Assembly: GCA_964625745.1 (NCBI GenBank)
Contig: CAZVCJ010000001.1
Span: forward strand, 43,551 to 107,550
From: CAZVCJ01 sp964625745
Lineage (GTDB): Bacteria; Chloroflexota; Anaerolineae; VGOG01
Direction of reading: 5' to 3'
DNA: 64,000 nt
The first letter of the stretch is position 1. Each line of letters begins with the position of its first letter. The notes under the pieces were generated by a model that worked only from the letters and a program-made list of their open reading frames with translations, made no database searches and had not been told where the DNA came from. This document shows positions 42,601 to 49,986 of this stretch, piece by piece. A program made the translations under genes and the position numbers.

Positions 42601-45600
42601 GCGCCGGACTGGGCCGCGCCTGTGCAGCCCTACGCCGATCTACACCTGGGCGAGTACAGCGCCCCCGCCTTCTTTGACGTGGATCAAGATGGCGACCTGG
42701 ACATGCTGGTGGGCCTGGAAAGCGGCTCGCTGGCCTACGTCCGCAACACGGGCGCGGCGGATAGTCCCAGTTGGGAACTCGTCACCACCGCGTATCCCGG
42801 CATTGATGTCGGCCACCATGCCACCCCTACGGTCGCCGACGGGGCGCTGCTCATCGGCGACGGCGACGGCGGCCTCAACGTCTATCTCTACGACGGGCCG
42901 GGCACGCCTCCAGCGATAGGCACGGCTTACGCCCCCGGCGATACGTTCCAGGTCGAGGGCACGATCCGCCTGTACAGCCCGGCCATCACCACGACCACCG
43001 ACGTGGAAGCGATCTCGGTACAAGGCGGATTGTCTCTGGCGATGCTGTTCGACCAGGACGGCCAACCTCTGGCTGCGGAGAACTACTTCATGTCCACCTT
43101 GCTCACCCCCAGTGGCTTCCCCATCCAACGCCCGGGGCGCCCTGGCGTAGGGTTGGAAAGCCGCTTCGACGTCACCAACCTCCACTACGACGGTGGCCAC
43201 GTCATTGAAGGTGACCTGAACGCTTCCGGTCGCCTGCCAGAGGGCGTGTTGCCCGGTATCTACCGCCCCGCCTTCTGGCTCGACTTCAGCGGCGTGCCCA
43301 CCAGCACTAACTGGCTGGCGGCCAACGTGACCCAATACACTTTCAACGCCCACGAGGCCCTGCTGCCGCCTATCACTGTTGGCACTGTTGACCCGCCGCG
43401 TCTCATCTGGCGGCTGCTGATGGATGATTTTGTGCAGGGCACGCGGGGCGCTGGCGCGCGGGAAGATCGGGGAACCTTCGAGTTGGCTTCCCAGATCGTC
43501 TCCCAGGGCGCGCCTTACTACACGCCGCCGGTGGACGTGCGCAGCGGCCAGCCCATCATCTACCGCCTGGAGCCGTTCCTGCCCATGATCTCCTTCACCG
43601 ACCGGCGCATGCCCGCCCCCCCACTGCTCCCCTTCGAGCTGCCTGGTGGCCAACTCAGTGTCCAGATCCAACAGCCCGACGGTACGGTACGCGTCCTGGG
43701 CAGCGAGGCCTTTGCCCAGTCCTTCAACCGCACCAGGACCACCCGCGCCGGCAACGATCTCAACAGCGGCACCGTCCAACTGGAGGACGTGTACTCGCTG
43801 AAAGCGGCCTCCGACCGGTTTCGGGTGACCTTCGACCAATACGGCCATCACGTCATCACCATGACCGGCACTGTCAGCGATATCTGGGGCAACACCTACG
43901 CCGGTGGCGGCACCTACGACCTGTGGATCGCTCACCCGCTGGACATTGACCCCGGCGTGCTGCCCGGCACCCCTCTGGCCGTGGGCGACGCTTTCAATCC
44001 GACCATGCAATTCTACCCCCGCGTCCCCGCCGACGTAACCCTCACCCTCACTCTCTACCCTGACTCCGATCCAGCCCAGGCCATCACCCACACCATCAGC
44101 GGGCACGCCAACGACTACGGCTACTTCAGCCTCCCCAATGCCCAATACCCAATATCCCTCACCCACCCGGGCGAATACCGCGTAGACCTGACCGCTATCT
44201 ACACCGACCCCGACGGCACCCTCTACATGGGCGCCATGACCTGGGGCGGCGTGGTCATGACCCCGGAAAACGAGGCTTATCTAATCGCCCACGGCCGGCG
44301 CGGTTTGGACAGCCTCCCCTACATCCCCAACCACTGGTTTGTCAACAGCCGAGACTTGAACATCCCCAATGGGGCCATCTCGCACAGTTTCAATCCCTAC
44401 TTCAACGGGGACATCTACTGGAGCCGAATGAGCGATGGCCCCTATGGGGGCGACTCGCTCCTCCTGGGAGCCAGCGTGCAGGATACGGTGGGCGTCATTG
44501 AAGCCGCCGTTCGCGCCCGGGCAGAGCGCCAGGAACTGCCCCTGAGCTCCCCCGGCAGCCTCAGCGAGCGATTCGACGCGGGCGAGATTCCGCTGTTCAC
44601 CAGCACCCGTTCGGGGCGGCCGGTACAAATGATGCCCGAAGACGCGGATCAGATCGCCTACAGCTACCGTTACTCTCAGCGGCCCGGCGTGCGCGTGCGC
44701 GAGGTGGTGGCCGAGGACGGCCAGACCGGCGGCTATTGGCGGCTCGATACCCTGTACGACGATCAATTGGGCGTCGGCGTGCTGGGAGACCAGCCCAACG
44801 ACTTCAAGTTCCAGTACGTCGGCGCGGTCTATCGTGACCTGGACAGCGGGCACAACGAGTACCTGGGCCAGGGTACGGGGTGGATCTTTATTCCCGATGA
44901 CGATCCGACCGGCAGCCGGGTGATGCCGCCCTTCGCTGGTCCCGGCAACGGCGGCTGGACCACCGAAGGCGGGCCGATCCTCACTCTCAAAGGTGAGGAC
45001 ATCCACATCTTCATCCTGCCCACCGGTGTCCGTCCCGGCGCCGTACTCGAAGTGGGCGATACATTCCACTTCGCTGGCCACATCATGCCCACCCTCGACA
45101 GCCAGGTGGCGGTGACAGTCACTGCGCCCAGCGGGGCTCAACACCTCGTTGGCGGGCAGGCCAATCGCGTGGGTTACTTCTACGACCCGGATGATGACTT
45201 TGTGGTGGATGAGCCAGGGCTGTGGTCGGTGGACGTGCGGGTCTGGCACGATGGGCAAATCGGAAGCGGCCAGGAGGTATACTGTGATCCAAACAACCCC
45301 TTCGATCCATCACTTCCCTGCCCCTCCGGCGACGTGATGGGCAGCGAGGGTGGCCGCTACTGGTTCTACGTCGTACCTGGGGACGCCCCGCGTTTGGACG
45401 TGTCCTCGCCATCGCCGGGCTTCCTATCCTTTGGCGAAGAGGTCACTCCCATCACCATCGCCGGAGAAGTGCCCGCTGGCCTGAGTGGGGCCACGGTGGA
45501 CTACACCATCAGTATGCCTGGCTACATCCTGGAGCACGGGCAGGTGACGCCCAGTGGTGGCACGTATCAGATCACTTTCGACCCGGTCACGCTCTACAAC

Positions 45601-45816
45601 GATTTCCCCAACCTGGACCTCGTGGGGCGAGACGATGGGAGCCCGGGCCTGGCTGACACCTTCGCCATCGGCCTGCTGCTGCGGGGGCAAAGTGGCGGCA
45701 GCGTGGACTATCGCGCGAACACGATCACTGTCCAGGGCGAGCAGGTGTTCGTTAGAGAGGCCCTGCCCGACTTATCTAACAGAGTCTACCTGCCGTTGAT
45801 CTTGAAAGGAGGCTGA
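39619..45816 (+). CDS. Giant secreted FG-GAP/VCBS-repeat protein with YLPLILK tail
   Basis: A 2065-aa exported protein. Signal peptide at about 1-30. A CarboxypepD_reg-like segment follows (ISVSGTITGPSGPVPDVWIG). About residues 400-1100 are FG-GAP/VCBS-type repeats with Asp-rich calcium-loop motifs (LGDLDDDGDLDLLVGER, LADLDNDGDLDLLVGH), a propeller-like fold of surface proteins. The remainder matches the preceding 1375-aa protein segment by segment and ends in RVYLPLILKGG. An 81-codon segment containing a family C palindrome is tandemly repeated within the FG-GAP region. Ligand unknown. The ribosome site of the next gene is in its last codons. Confidence 0.8.
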   Translation: MLQKRIIWGIGLLVLTLAVACGVSLASQQPTAIVSEPPAISGSATISVSGTITGPSGPVPDVWIGVGSPQDWQEDTTDANGFYSVSIETDGELRFHVRPQVSTRLHLVNFRMDGITTSFTRDIVLTYGNLIRLQLIGSDGSPLFGGVWLEAQPMIRRPDPQREWYGVEWSDEGQYYQSVLPPDVYYVTVHYEVPAGYYPTTQVFDLRTADQSTIMVLDTTLVNPIPYDPPDAAKITIGPPDDLGQTIVTGTSGAVLPLAHVLLVNLNSSHQARAVSEADGSFTARIYAPPGSAIMVKHGPDGWGLGRWNDLEVGISEGVNPFPGTIINVPHTHVGGDYELPFAAAGAIDFFTDDPANTRNYVSSAWAITGTIGPVIVEGEWTRVLTGTYDSQGVPGLYLGGLNWTHPALGDLDDDGDLDLLVGERSGHLVLYRNQGSATSPDWQFEAADYADVATDDWAYPALADVTGDGVPDLFVGAGHGTVSIRYSDGTPDVTLTAGNGAAPALADLDNDGDLDLLVGHAGGTLYHFKNTGTPTNPVWTQQTSSYGNISEEGEGLQPAFVDLDGDTDLDLLVGLCGQLVWYERGGTPVNPTWTRHAADPIGYGGGSCGTSPGVGDWDGDGDADLVTGEHWGVLRFFRHGISTLTPTLSLEGRGWGRVDAHLTEPSSWSEQAFPFDLGGDSASALADWDGESDLVMAEYWGVLRFFRHGISTLTPTLSLEGRGSFLPSLPGRGWGRVDAHLTEPSSWSEQAFPFPFDLAGDTAPALADWDGESDLVMAEYWGVLRFFRHGISTLTPTLSLEGRGSFLPSLPGRGWGRVDAHLTEPSSWSEQAFLFPFDLAGDTAPALADWDDDGDLDLLLGQVWGNVHQYTNVGDNTNPDWRPDGVLLTLPWTNHPHAFPTFADVDGDNDYDLFIGEGGWQGVGAGGNIHYYRNDGAADTPNWTQVTDRFLALDVGGWSTPVFVDIDADSDLDLFIGDEGGTLTFVENTGTPTAPDWAAPVQPYADLHLGEYSAPAFFDVDQDGDLDMLVGLESGSLAYVRNTGAADSPSWELVTTAYPGIDVGHHATPTVADGALLIGDGDGGLNVYLYDGPGTPPAIGTAYAPGDTFQVEGTIRLYSPAITTTTDVEAISVQGGLSLAMLFDQDGQPLAAENYFMSTLLTPSGFPIQRPGRPGVGLESRFDVTNLHYDGGHVIEGDLNASGRLPEGVLPGIYRPAFWLDFSGVPTSTNWLAANVTQYTFNAHEALLPPITVGTVDPPRLIWRLLMDDFVQGTRGAGAREDRGTFELASQIVSQGAPYYTPPVDVRSGQPIIYRLEPFLPMISFTDRRMPAPPLLPFELPGGQLSVQIQQPDGTVRVLGSEAFAQSFNRTRTTRAGNDLNSGTVQLEDVYSLKAASDRFRVTFDQYGHHVITMTGTVSDIWGNTYAGGGTYDLWIAHPLDIDPGVLPGTPLAVGDAFNPTMQFYPRVPADVTLTLTLYPDSDPAQAITHTISGHANDYGYFSLPNAQYPISLTHPGEYRVDLTAIYTDPDGTLYMGAMTWGGVVMTPENEAYLIAHGRRGLDSLPYIPNHWFVNSRDLNIPNGAISHSFNPYFNGDIYWSRMSDGPYGGDSLLLGASVQDTVGVIEAAVRARAERQELPLSSPGSLSERFDAGEIPLFTSTRSGRPVQMMPEDADQIAYSYRYSQRPGVRVREVVAEDGQTGGYWRLDTLYDDQLGVGVLGDQPNDFKFQYVGAVYRDLDSGHNEYLGQGTGWIFIPDDDPTGSRVMPPFAGPGNGGWTTEGGPILTLKGEDIHIFILPTGVRPGAVLEVGDTFHFAGHIMPTLDSQVAVTVTAPSGAQHLVGGQANRVGYFYDPDDDFVVDEPGLWSVDVRVWHDGQIGSGQEVYCDPNNPFDPSLPCPSGDVMGSEGGRYWFYVVPGDAPRLDVSSPSPGFLSFGEEVTPITIAGEVPAGLSGATVDYTISMPGYILEHGQVTPSGGTYQITFDPVTLYNDFPNLDLVGRDDGSPGLADTFAIGLLLRGQSGGSVDYRANTITVQGEQVFVREALPDLSNRVYLPLILKGG
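41711..42196 (+). repeat. In-frame 243-bp tandem duplication carrying a family C palindrome
   Basis: CGGAGTACTGGGGAGTGCTG recurs at 41711 and 41954, exactly 243 nt (81 codons) apart. A shorter first copy starts near 41511. Each unit includes CTCTCCCTGGAAGGGAGAG and CTCCCTTCCAGGGAGG arms read as SLEGRG and PSLPGRG. Copies are almost identical, so the duplication is recent. Confidence 0.88.
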
Positions 45817-45821
45817 ACGAT

Positions 45822-47450
45822 ATGAAAACTCGACGTTGGATTGTATTGCTCGTCACTTTAGCGCTGGCTTTGATCGGACTGGGGTTGCTGCTGAGCGGTG
45901 TGTCTGCTGATCCCTCTGGCACCGTCAGCGGCGTGGTCGTGGACGCCGACGGCCCGGTCGTCGAGGCCGTAGTGCGCCAGCAGACCACAGCCAACAGCAC
46001 CACCAGTGCCGCCGACGGCAGCTTCACCCTGGGCGGCCTGACCGAAGGGATCTCCGTCACCATCACTGCCTGGCAGGGGGGCTATTACCCAGGCGGAGTG
46101 GAAGTCGTCCCGCCTCAAACGGGAGTGACTATCACCATCAGGCATCATCCTGCCGGAGACGACCCGACCTACGAGTGGATCACCTCCATGGCTGATCCGG
46201 AGGAGCCTGTCGCCTGCGAGCACTGCATGGTGGCCTTCCCGCAGTGGGTGAACAACGCCCACGCGCAGTCGGGCGTCAACGCGCGCTTCTTCTCGATGTA
46301 CAACGGCACCAACCTCAGCGGCACGGCCACCGTTACCCCTGGCTACAAGCTCGACTTCCCCGGCACGGCCGGCAACTGCGCTACCTGCCACGCGCCCGGA
46401 GCAGCGACCGACGACGAGCCTTTTATCACCGACGTGAACGAACTGGCGGGGGTCGAGACAGAAGGAGTTTTCTGCGACTTCTGCCACAAGATCGGATACG
46501 CCTATCTGAACCCGGCCACGGGCCTGCCCTATCCCAACGCGCCGGGGATCCTGTCTTTTCGCCTGTACCGTCCTCCCCCCGATACGCACATGTTCTTCGG
46601 CCCCTTCGACGACGTCACCCGGCGGGTCAGTTATCTCGAATTGGAGAAGAAGAGCCAGTTCTGCGCCCCCTGCCACCAGTTCAGCTTCTGGGGCACGCCG
46701 ATCTACGAATCGTTTAGAGAGTGGCTGGAGAGCCCCTACCCGGCCATGGGCATCGAATGTCAGACCTGCCACATGAAGCCTACCGGCGTGGACTACTTCG
46801 TCTTCCCGGAGAAGGGCGGATTGATTCGCGACCCACAAACCATTGCCTCGCACCTCCAGCCCGGCGCGGCCAATGTGGAGTTATTGCAGAACACGGTCAG
46901 TATGACCCTCTCGGCCCGGCAGGTGGCGGATAACTTGCGAGCTTCTGTGACCATCACCAACACCGACGCCGGCCACCACGTGCCCACCGACTTCCCGGCC
47001 CGCAACATGATCCTGCTGGTGCGGGCCACGGATGACCAGGGGCGGGAGCTGGTGCAGGTGGCGGGTCCAACAGTGCCCGATTGGGGCGGCGTCGGCCCTG
47101 ACCCCGACGACTACGCCGGCTGGCCCGGCAAGGGCTACGCCAAGGTGTTGAGGGACGTAGTGAGCGGGGAAGCGCCCGTGGCCAGCTACTGGAAACAGGC
47201 GCTCATCCAGAGCGACAACCGCCTGGCCGCATTCGAGGCCGACACCACGACCTGCGACTTCCTCGTTCCCGAAGGAGGAGGCGACATTGAGGTGGAAGCC
47301 AGGCTCATCTTCCGCCGCGCCTTCAAGTCCCTGGCCGAAGCCAAAGGCTGGGAGGTGGAGGACATCGTCATGGAGACCGAGGTTGTGGCTATCTCCTTGA
47401 GATCAACACGCAAGGTCTATCTGCCCGCAGTCATGCGGAAAACCGAGTGA
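45822..47450 (+). CDS. Secreted multihaem cytochrome c (c554-like) with CarboxypepD_reg domain
   Basis: A 542-aa exported protein. Signal peptide at about 1-30, a CarboxypepD_reg-like domain (about 33-100, GTVSGVVVDADGPVVEAVV), then a cytochrome c554-like region with four CXXCH motifs (CATCH, CDFCH, CAPCH, CQTCH). A fifth site near residue 128 reads CEHCM, with Met in place of the haem His. A beta-rich C-terminal part (VTITNTDAGHHVPTDFP) precedes a KVYLPAVMRKTE tail. AAAGGAGG lies in the last codons of the preceding gene, so the pair is coupled. It may carry electrons at the cell surface. Confidence 0.8.
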   Translation: MKTRRWIVLLVTLALALIGLGLLLSGVSADPSGTVSGVVVDADGPVVEAVVRQQTTANSTTSAADGSFTLGGLTEGISVTITAWQGGYYPGGVEVVPPQTGVTITIRHHPAGDDPTYEWITSMADPEEPVACEHCMVAFPQWVNNAHAQSGVNARFFSMYNGTNLSGTATVTPGYKLDFPGTAGNCATCHAPGAATDDEPFITDVNELAGVETEGVFCDFCHKIGYAYLNPATGLPYPNAPGILSFRLYRPPPDTHMFFGPFDDVTRRVSYLELEKKSQFCAPCHQFSFWGTPIYESFREWLESPYPAMGIECQTCHMKPTGVDYFVFPEKGGLIRDPQTIASHLQPGAANVELLQNTVSMTLSARQVADNLRASVTITNTDAGHHVPTDFPARNMILLVRATDDQGRELVQVAGPTVPDWGGVGPDPDDYAGWPGKGYAKVLRDVVSGEAPVASYWKQALIQSDNRLAAFEADTTTCDFLVPEGGGDIEVEARLIFRRAFKSLAEAKGWEVEDIVMETEVVAISLRSTRKVYLPAVMRKTE

Positions 47451-47474
47451 TCTCGGTACACAGCTTTTCGGTTC

Positions 47475-47503
47475 TTGCCAAACGGGTTAAAGTCTGGTAT
47501 ACT
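47475..47503 (+). promoter_or_regulatory. Promoter-like element upstream of the small hypothetical gene
   Basis: TTGCCA (47475-47480) and TATACT (47498-47503) with a 17-nt spacer. A second TATACT lies at 47646-47651, closer to the gene, with a poor -35. Confidence 0.5.
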
Positions 47504-47522
47504 ACTGGACATTGGCGTTTTT

Positions 47523-47578
47523 GGCTCGTAGTGACGACTTCAGCGGGGCAAAAGCCACTGAAGTGGCAACTACGAACC
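47523..47578. repeat. Imperfect palindrome (CGTAGTGACGACTTCAG type)
   Basis: CGTAGT and GACTTCAG on the left pair with CTGAAGT and ACTACG on the right. It lies in the 219-nt gap 47451-47669, which otherwise holds only promoter-like elements. Confidence 0.65.
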
Positions 47579-47669
47579 TACATCGTGGGGGCAATCGAGC
47601 GGATTCCCCAAGATATGGGAGGGTCAAAAATTCGCCAGACTCCAGTATACTATTCGGGGGAGGGTAAGC

Positions 47670-48017
47670 ATGGATGAAAAAGAAGCGGTAAAGAATTACG
47701 TCGAGGCGGAGGCCAAGGGCAAGGCCGGAGAGACGGTCTTGGCGGCCTCTTTCGACCCGCCCAACGACCCAATCGAAGCCAGGGTCTACAGGGTAGATTT
47801 CACGCCTGGCGAAGCCTGGTTGAGCAGAGCCCCAGAGTGGTGGTGGGTTGTGGTCAGCAAGTTGCCGATGAATCTCTACGATGGTGAGAAATTCACCGCC
47901 AATGAGGTCTACAGCTTCCACCTCGGGGTCATGTTGAGATTCGCGCACAACCAGGGTTATCCAGATATACCGGACTTCCTGCTAGGCTGGGAAAAAAGGA
48001 GTGGGGCCTTTGACTGA
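47670..48017 (+). CDS. Hypothetical protein, 115 aa
   Basis: I do not recognise a family. It is a soluble, slightly acidic protein with an aromatic stretch (EWWWVVVSKLPMNLYDGE) and no signal peptide. The start follows GGGGGAGGG. Codon use resembles that of neighbours and two promoter-like elements lie upstream, so it is probably a real gene transcribed by itself. A repeat hairpin with a T-run follows its stop. Confidence 0.6.
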   Translation: MDEKEAVKNYVEAEAKGKAGETVLAASFDPPNDPIEARVYRVDFTPGEAWLSRAPEWWWVVVSKLPMNLYDGEKFTANEVYSFHLGVMLRFAHNQGYPDIPDFLLGWEKRSGAFD

Positions 48018-48036
48018 ACGAGCTCTGCTGATCTGA

Positions 48037-48106
48037 GGAGTAACGAGGAACGAGTAATGAGTCACGAGTTTCCTCATTATTACTCGTTTCTCGTTACCCG
48101 TTTTTT
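48037..48106. repeat. Family G repeat hairpin, possible terminator
   Basis: GTAACGAGGAACGAGTAATGAG faces CTCATTATTACTCGTTTCTCGTTAC, followed by CCGTTTTTTAC. It may end the small gene upstream of metG. A related copy straddles the metG stop at 49886-49986. Confidence 0.75.
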
Positions 48107-48127
48107 ACATAAGAGGGAGGATTCAAG

Positions 48128-49900
48128 ATGGGAGAGAAGATCTTAGTGGCCGTTGCCTGGCCCTATTCATCGTCTTATGTCCACGTGGGCAACGTAGGTG
48201 GGGTATACCTGCCAGCGGACATTTTTGCCCGCTACCAGCGTCTGATAGGAAACGATGTCATCATGGTCTCTGGCTCGGACAGCCACGGCACGCCCATCAC
48301 CGTCAGAGCTGACGAGGAGGGCGTCTCTCCCCGGGAGGTCTTCGAACGCTATCATCAGACTTTCCTGGGCGGGTTCATCAAGCTGGGCCTGGCCTATGAT
48401 CTCTTTACCCACACGGACACCGAGAACCACCACCGGGTCGCTCAGGATATTTTCTTGACGCTCCTGGAGAACGGCTATCTCTTTCAGAGGACAACGGAGC
48501 AGCTTTATTGTGAGCACTGTCACAAGTTCCTGCCCGACCGCTACGTCTACGGCACCTGTCCCCACTGTGGCAGTGAAGACGCCCGCGGCGACCAGTGCGA
48601 GGCCTGTGGCCACCCTTTGGATGCCACCGAGCTCATTGACCCTGTCTGCAGGATCTGCGGTCACCATCCCGTGGTCCGCGAGACGGAGCATTTTTTCCTC
48701 GACCTCCCCGCTCTGAACGAGCGACTGCTGGAATGGGGGCAGGACAAAATCTACTGGCGGCCCAACGTCTACAATTTCACTATCAACTATCTTAAAGAGG
48801 GATTGCAAGGCCGACCTATCACCCGCGACATGGCATGGGGCATTCCTGTGCCAGTGGAGGGCTACGAGGATAAGACCATCTACGTCTGGTTCGAGGCCGT
48901 GATCGGCTACCTCTCGGCCAGCGTCGAGTGGGCCAGGATAACGGGACAGCCAGAGAAATGGAAGGAGTGGTGGTACGAGCCTGCCCGCAGTTACTACTTT
49001 ATCGCCAAGGACAACATTCCCTTCCACAGCATCATCTGGCCGGCGATATTGATGGGAACCAAGCGGTTGTACGCTGAAGAAGGAGAACTGAACCTGCCCT
49101 ACGACGTGCCCTCCAACGAGTTTCTGAACCTGGAGGGACGAAAGATATCCGGCAGCCGCAACTGGGCTGTCTGGCTGCCCGATTACCTGGAGCGCTACGA
49201 CCCCGATCCGCTGCGCTACTACCTGACCGCCAACGCCCCTGAGGCTCGGGACACCGATTTCTCCTGGGCCGATTTCCTGCGTCGCAACAACGACGAGCTG
49301 GTGGCTACCTGGGGGAACCTGGCCAACCGGGTGCTGTCCTTCGCTTACAAAAACTTCGATAAGCAGGTGCCAGCGCCGGGCCAGTTGGACGAGGTGGACC
49401 AGGCCCTGCTGGACAAGGTAGAGTCCGCTTTCGAGCCTGTCGGCCAACTGTTGGATGGCTGCAAGCTCAAAGTGGCCCTGGGCGAGGTCATGGCCCTGGC
49501 TCACGAGGCCAACCGTTACCTCAACGAGAAATCCCCCTGGCTCCAGATCAAGGAGGATCGGGAAGCGGCGGCCACCACCATCTACATCGCCTTGCGAGTG
49601 ATAGACTCGCTGAAGACTCTCTTCTACCCCTTCCTACCCTTCTCCTCCCAGGAATTGCACCATTTCCTGGGCTATGACGGGGACATCATGGGCCGACAGT
49701 ACATCGAGACCCTCCAGGAGGAACACGGAACCCACCAGGCTCTCCGCTATGATGGAAACGGTCTGGAGTTGGAATGGGCCCCCAGCCAGTTGCCCGCTGG
49801 CCAGGCCTTGCGTAAGCCTGAGCCGCTGTTCAAGAAACTTGATGAAAGCATCGTGGAGGAGGAACTGGCGCGCCTGAGGGGATTGACGAGTGATGAGTGA
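48128..49900 (+). CDS. metG: Methionyl-tRNA synthetase with variant signature motifs
   Basis: Charges tRNA-Met. 590 aa, class I fold. The N-terminal AWPYSSSYVHVGNVGG has HVGN (19-22) in place of HIGH. The KMSKS loop reads KISGS (339-343) in EGRKISGSRNWAVW. The connective domain has four zinc-finger-like CXXC pairs (CEHC, CPHC, CEAC, CRIC). GSDSHGTPIT and YVWFEAVIGYLS are typical. The anticodon-binding domain is present and the C-terminal tRNA-binding extension is absent. The last codons (TSDE) and stop fall inside a family G repeat. Only MetRS in the window. The start follows GAGGGAGG. Confidence 0.9.
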   Translation: MGEKILVAVAWPYSSSYVHVGNVGGVYLPADIFARYQRLIGNDVIMVSGSDSHGTPITVRADEEGVSPREVFERYHQTFLGGFIKLGLAYDLFTHTDTENHHRVAQDIFLTLLENGYLFQRTTEQLYCEHCHKFLPDRYVYGTCPHCGSEDARGDQCEACGHPLDATELIDPVCRICGHHPVVRETEHFFLDLPALNERLLEWGQDKIYWRPNVYNFTINYLKEGLQGRPITRDMAWGIPVPVEGYEDKTIYVWFEAVIGYLSASVEWARITGQPEKWKEWWYEPARSYYFIAKDNIPFHSIIWPAILMGTKRLYAEEGELNLPYDVPSNEFLNLEGRKISGSRNWAVWLPDYLERYDPDPLRYYLTANAPEARDTDFSWADFLRRNNDELVATWGNLANRVLSFAYKNFDKQVPAPGQLDEVDQALLDKVESAFEPVGQLLDGCKLKVALGEVMALAHEANRYLNEKSPWLQIKEDREAAATTIYIALRVIDSLKTLFYPFLPFSSQELHHFLGYDGDIMGRQYIETLQEEHGTHQALRYDGNGLELEWAPSQLPAGQALRKPEPLFKKLDESIVEEELARLRGLTSDE

Positions 49901-49986
49901 TGGGTAACGAGGAACAAGGAATGAGTAACGAGGAACAAGTTATAAGAAATGGGGAAACTCATTACTCATTACTCATTACTCATTAC
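49886..49986. repeat. Family G repeat spanning metG stop and the next gene's start
   Basis: GAGTGATGAGTGATGGG and AACGAGGAACAAGGAATGAG on the left face tandem ACTCATT units on the right. It provides the metG stop and about 27 N-terminal codons of the membrane-protein gene. Confidence 0.85.

Noticed and set aside
40870..44166. Long minus-strand frames opposite the FG-GAP gene (40870-42228 and 42640-44166)
   Set aside because: The + frame has signal peptide, FG-GAP repeats and paralogy; the minus frames have no family features and low-complexity content.
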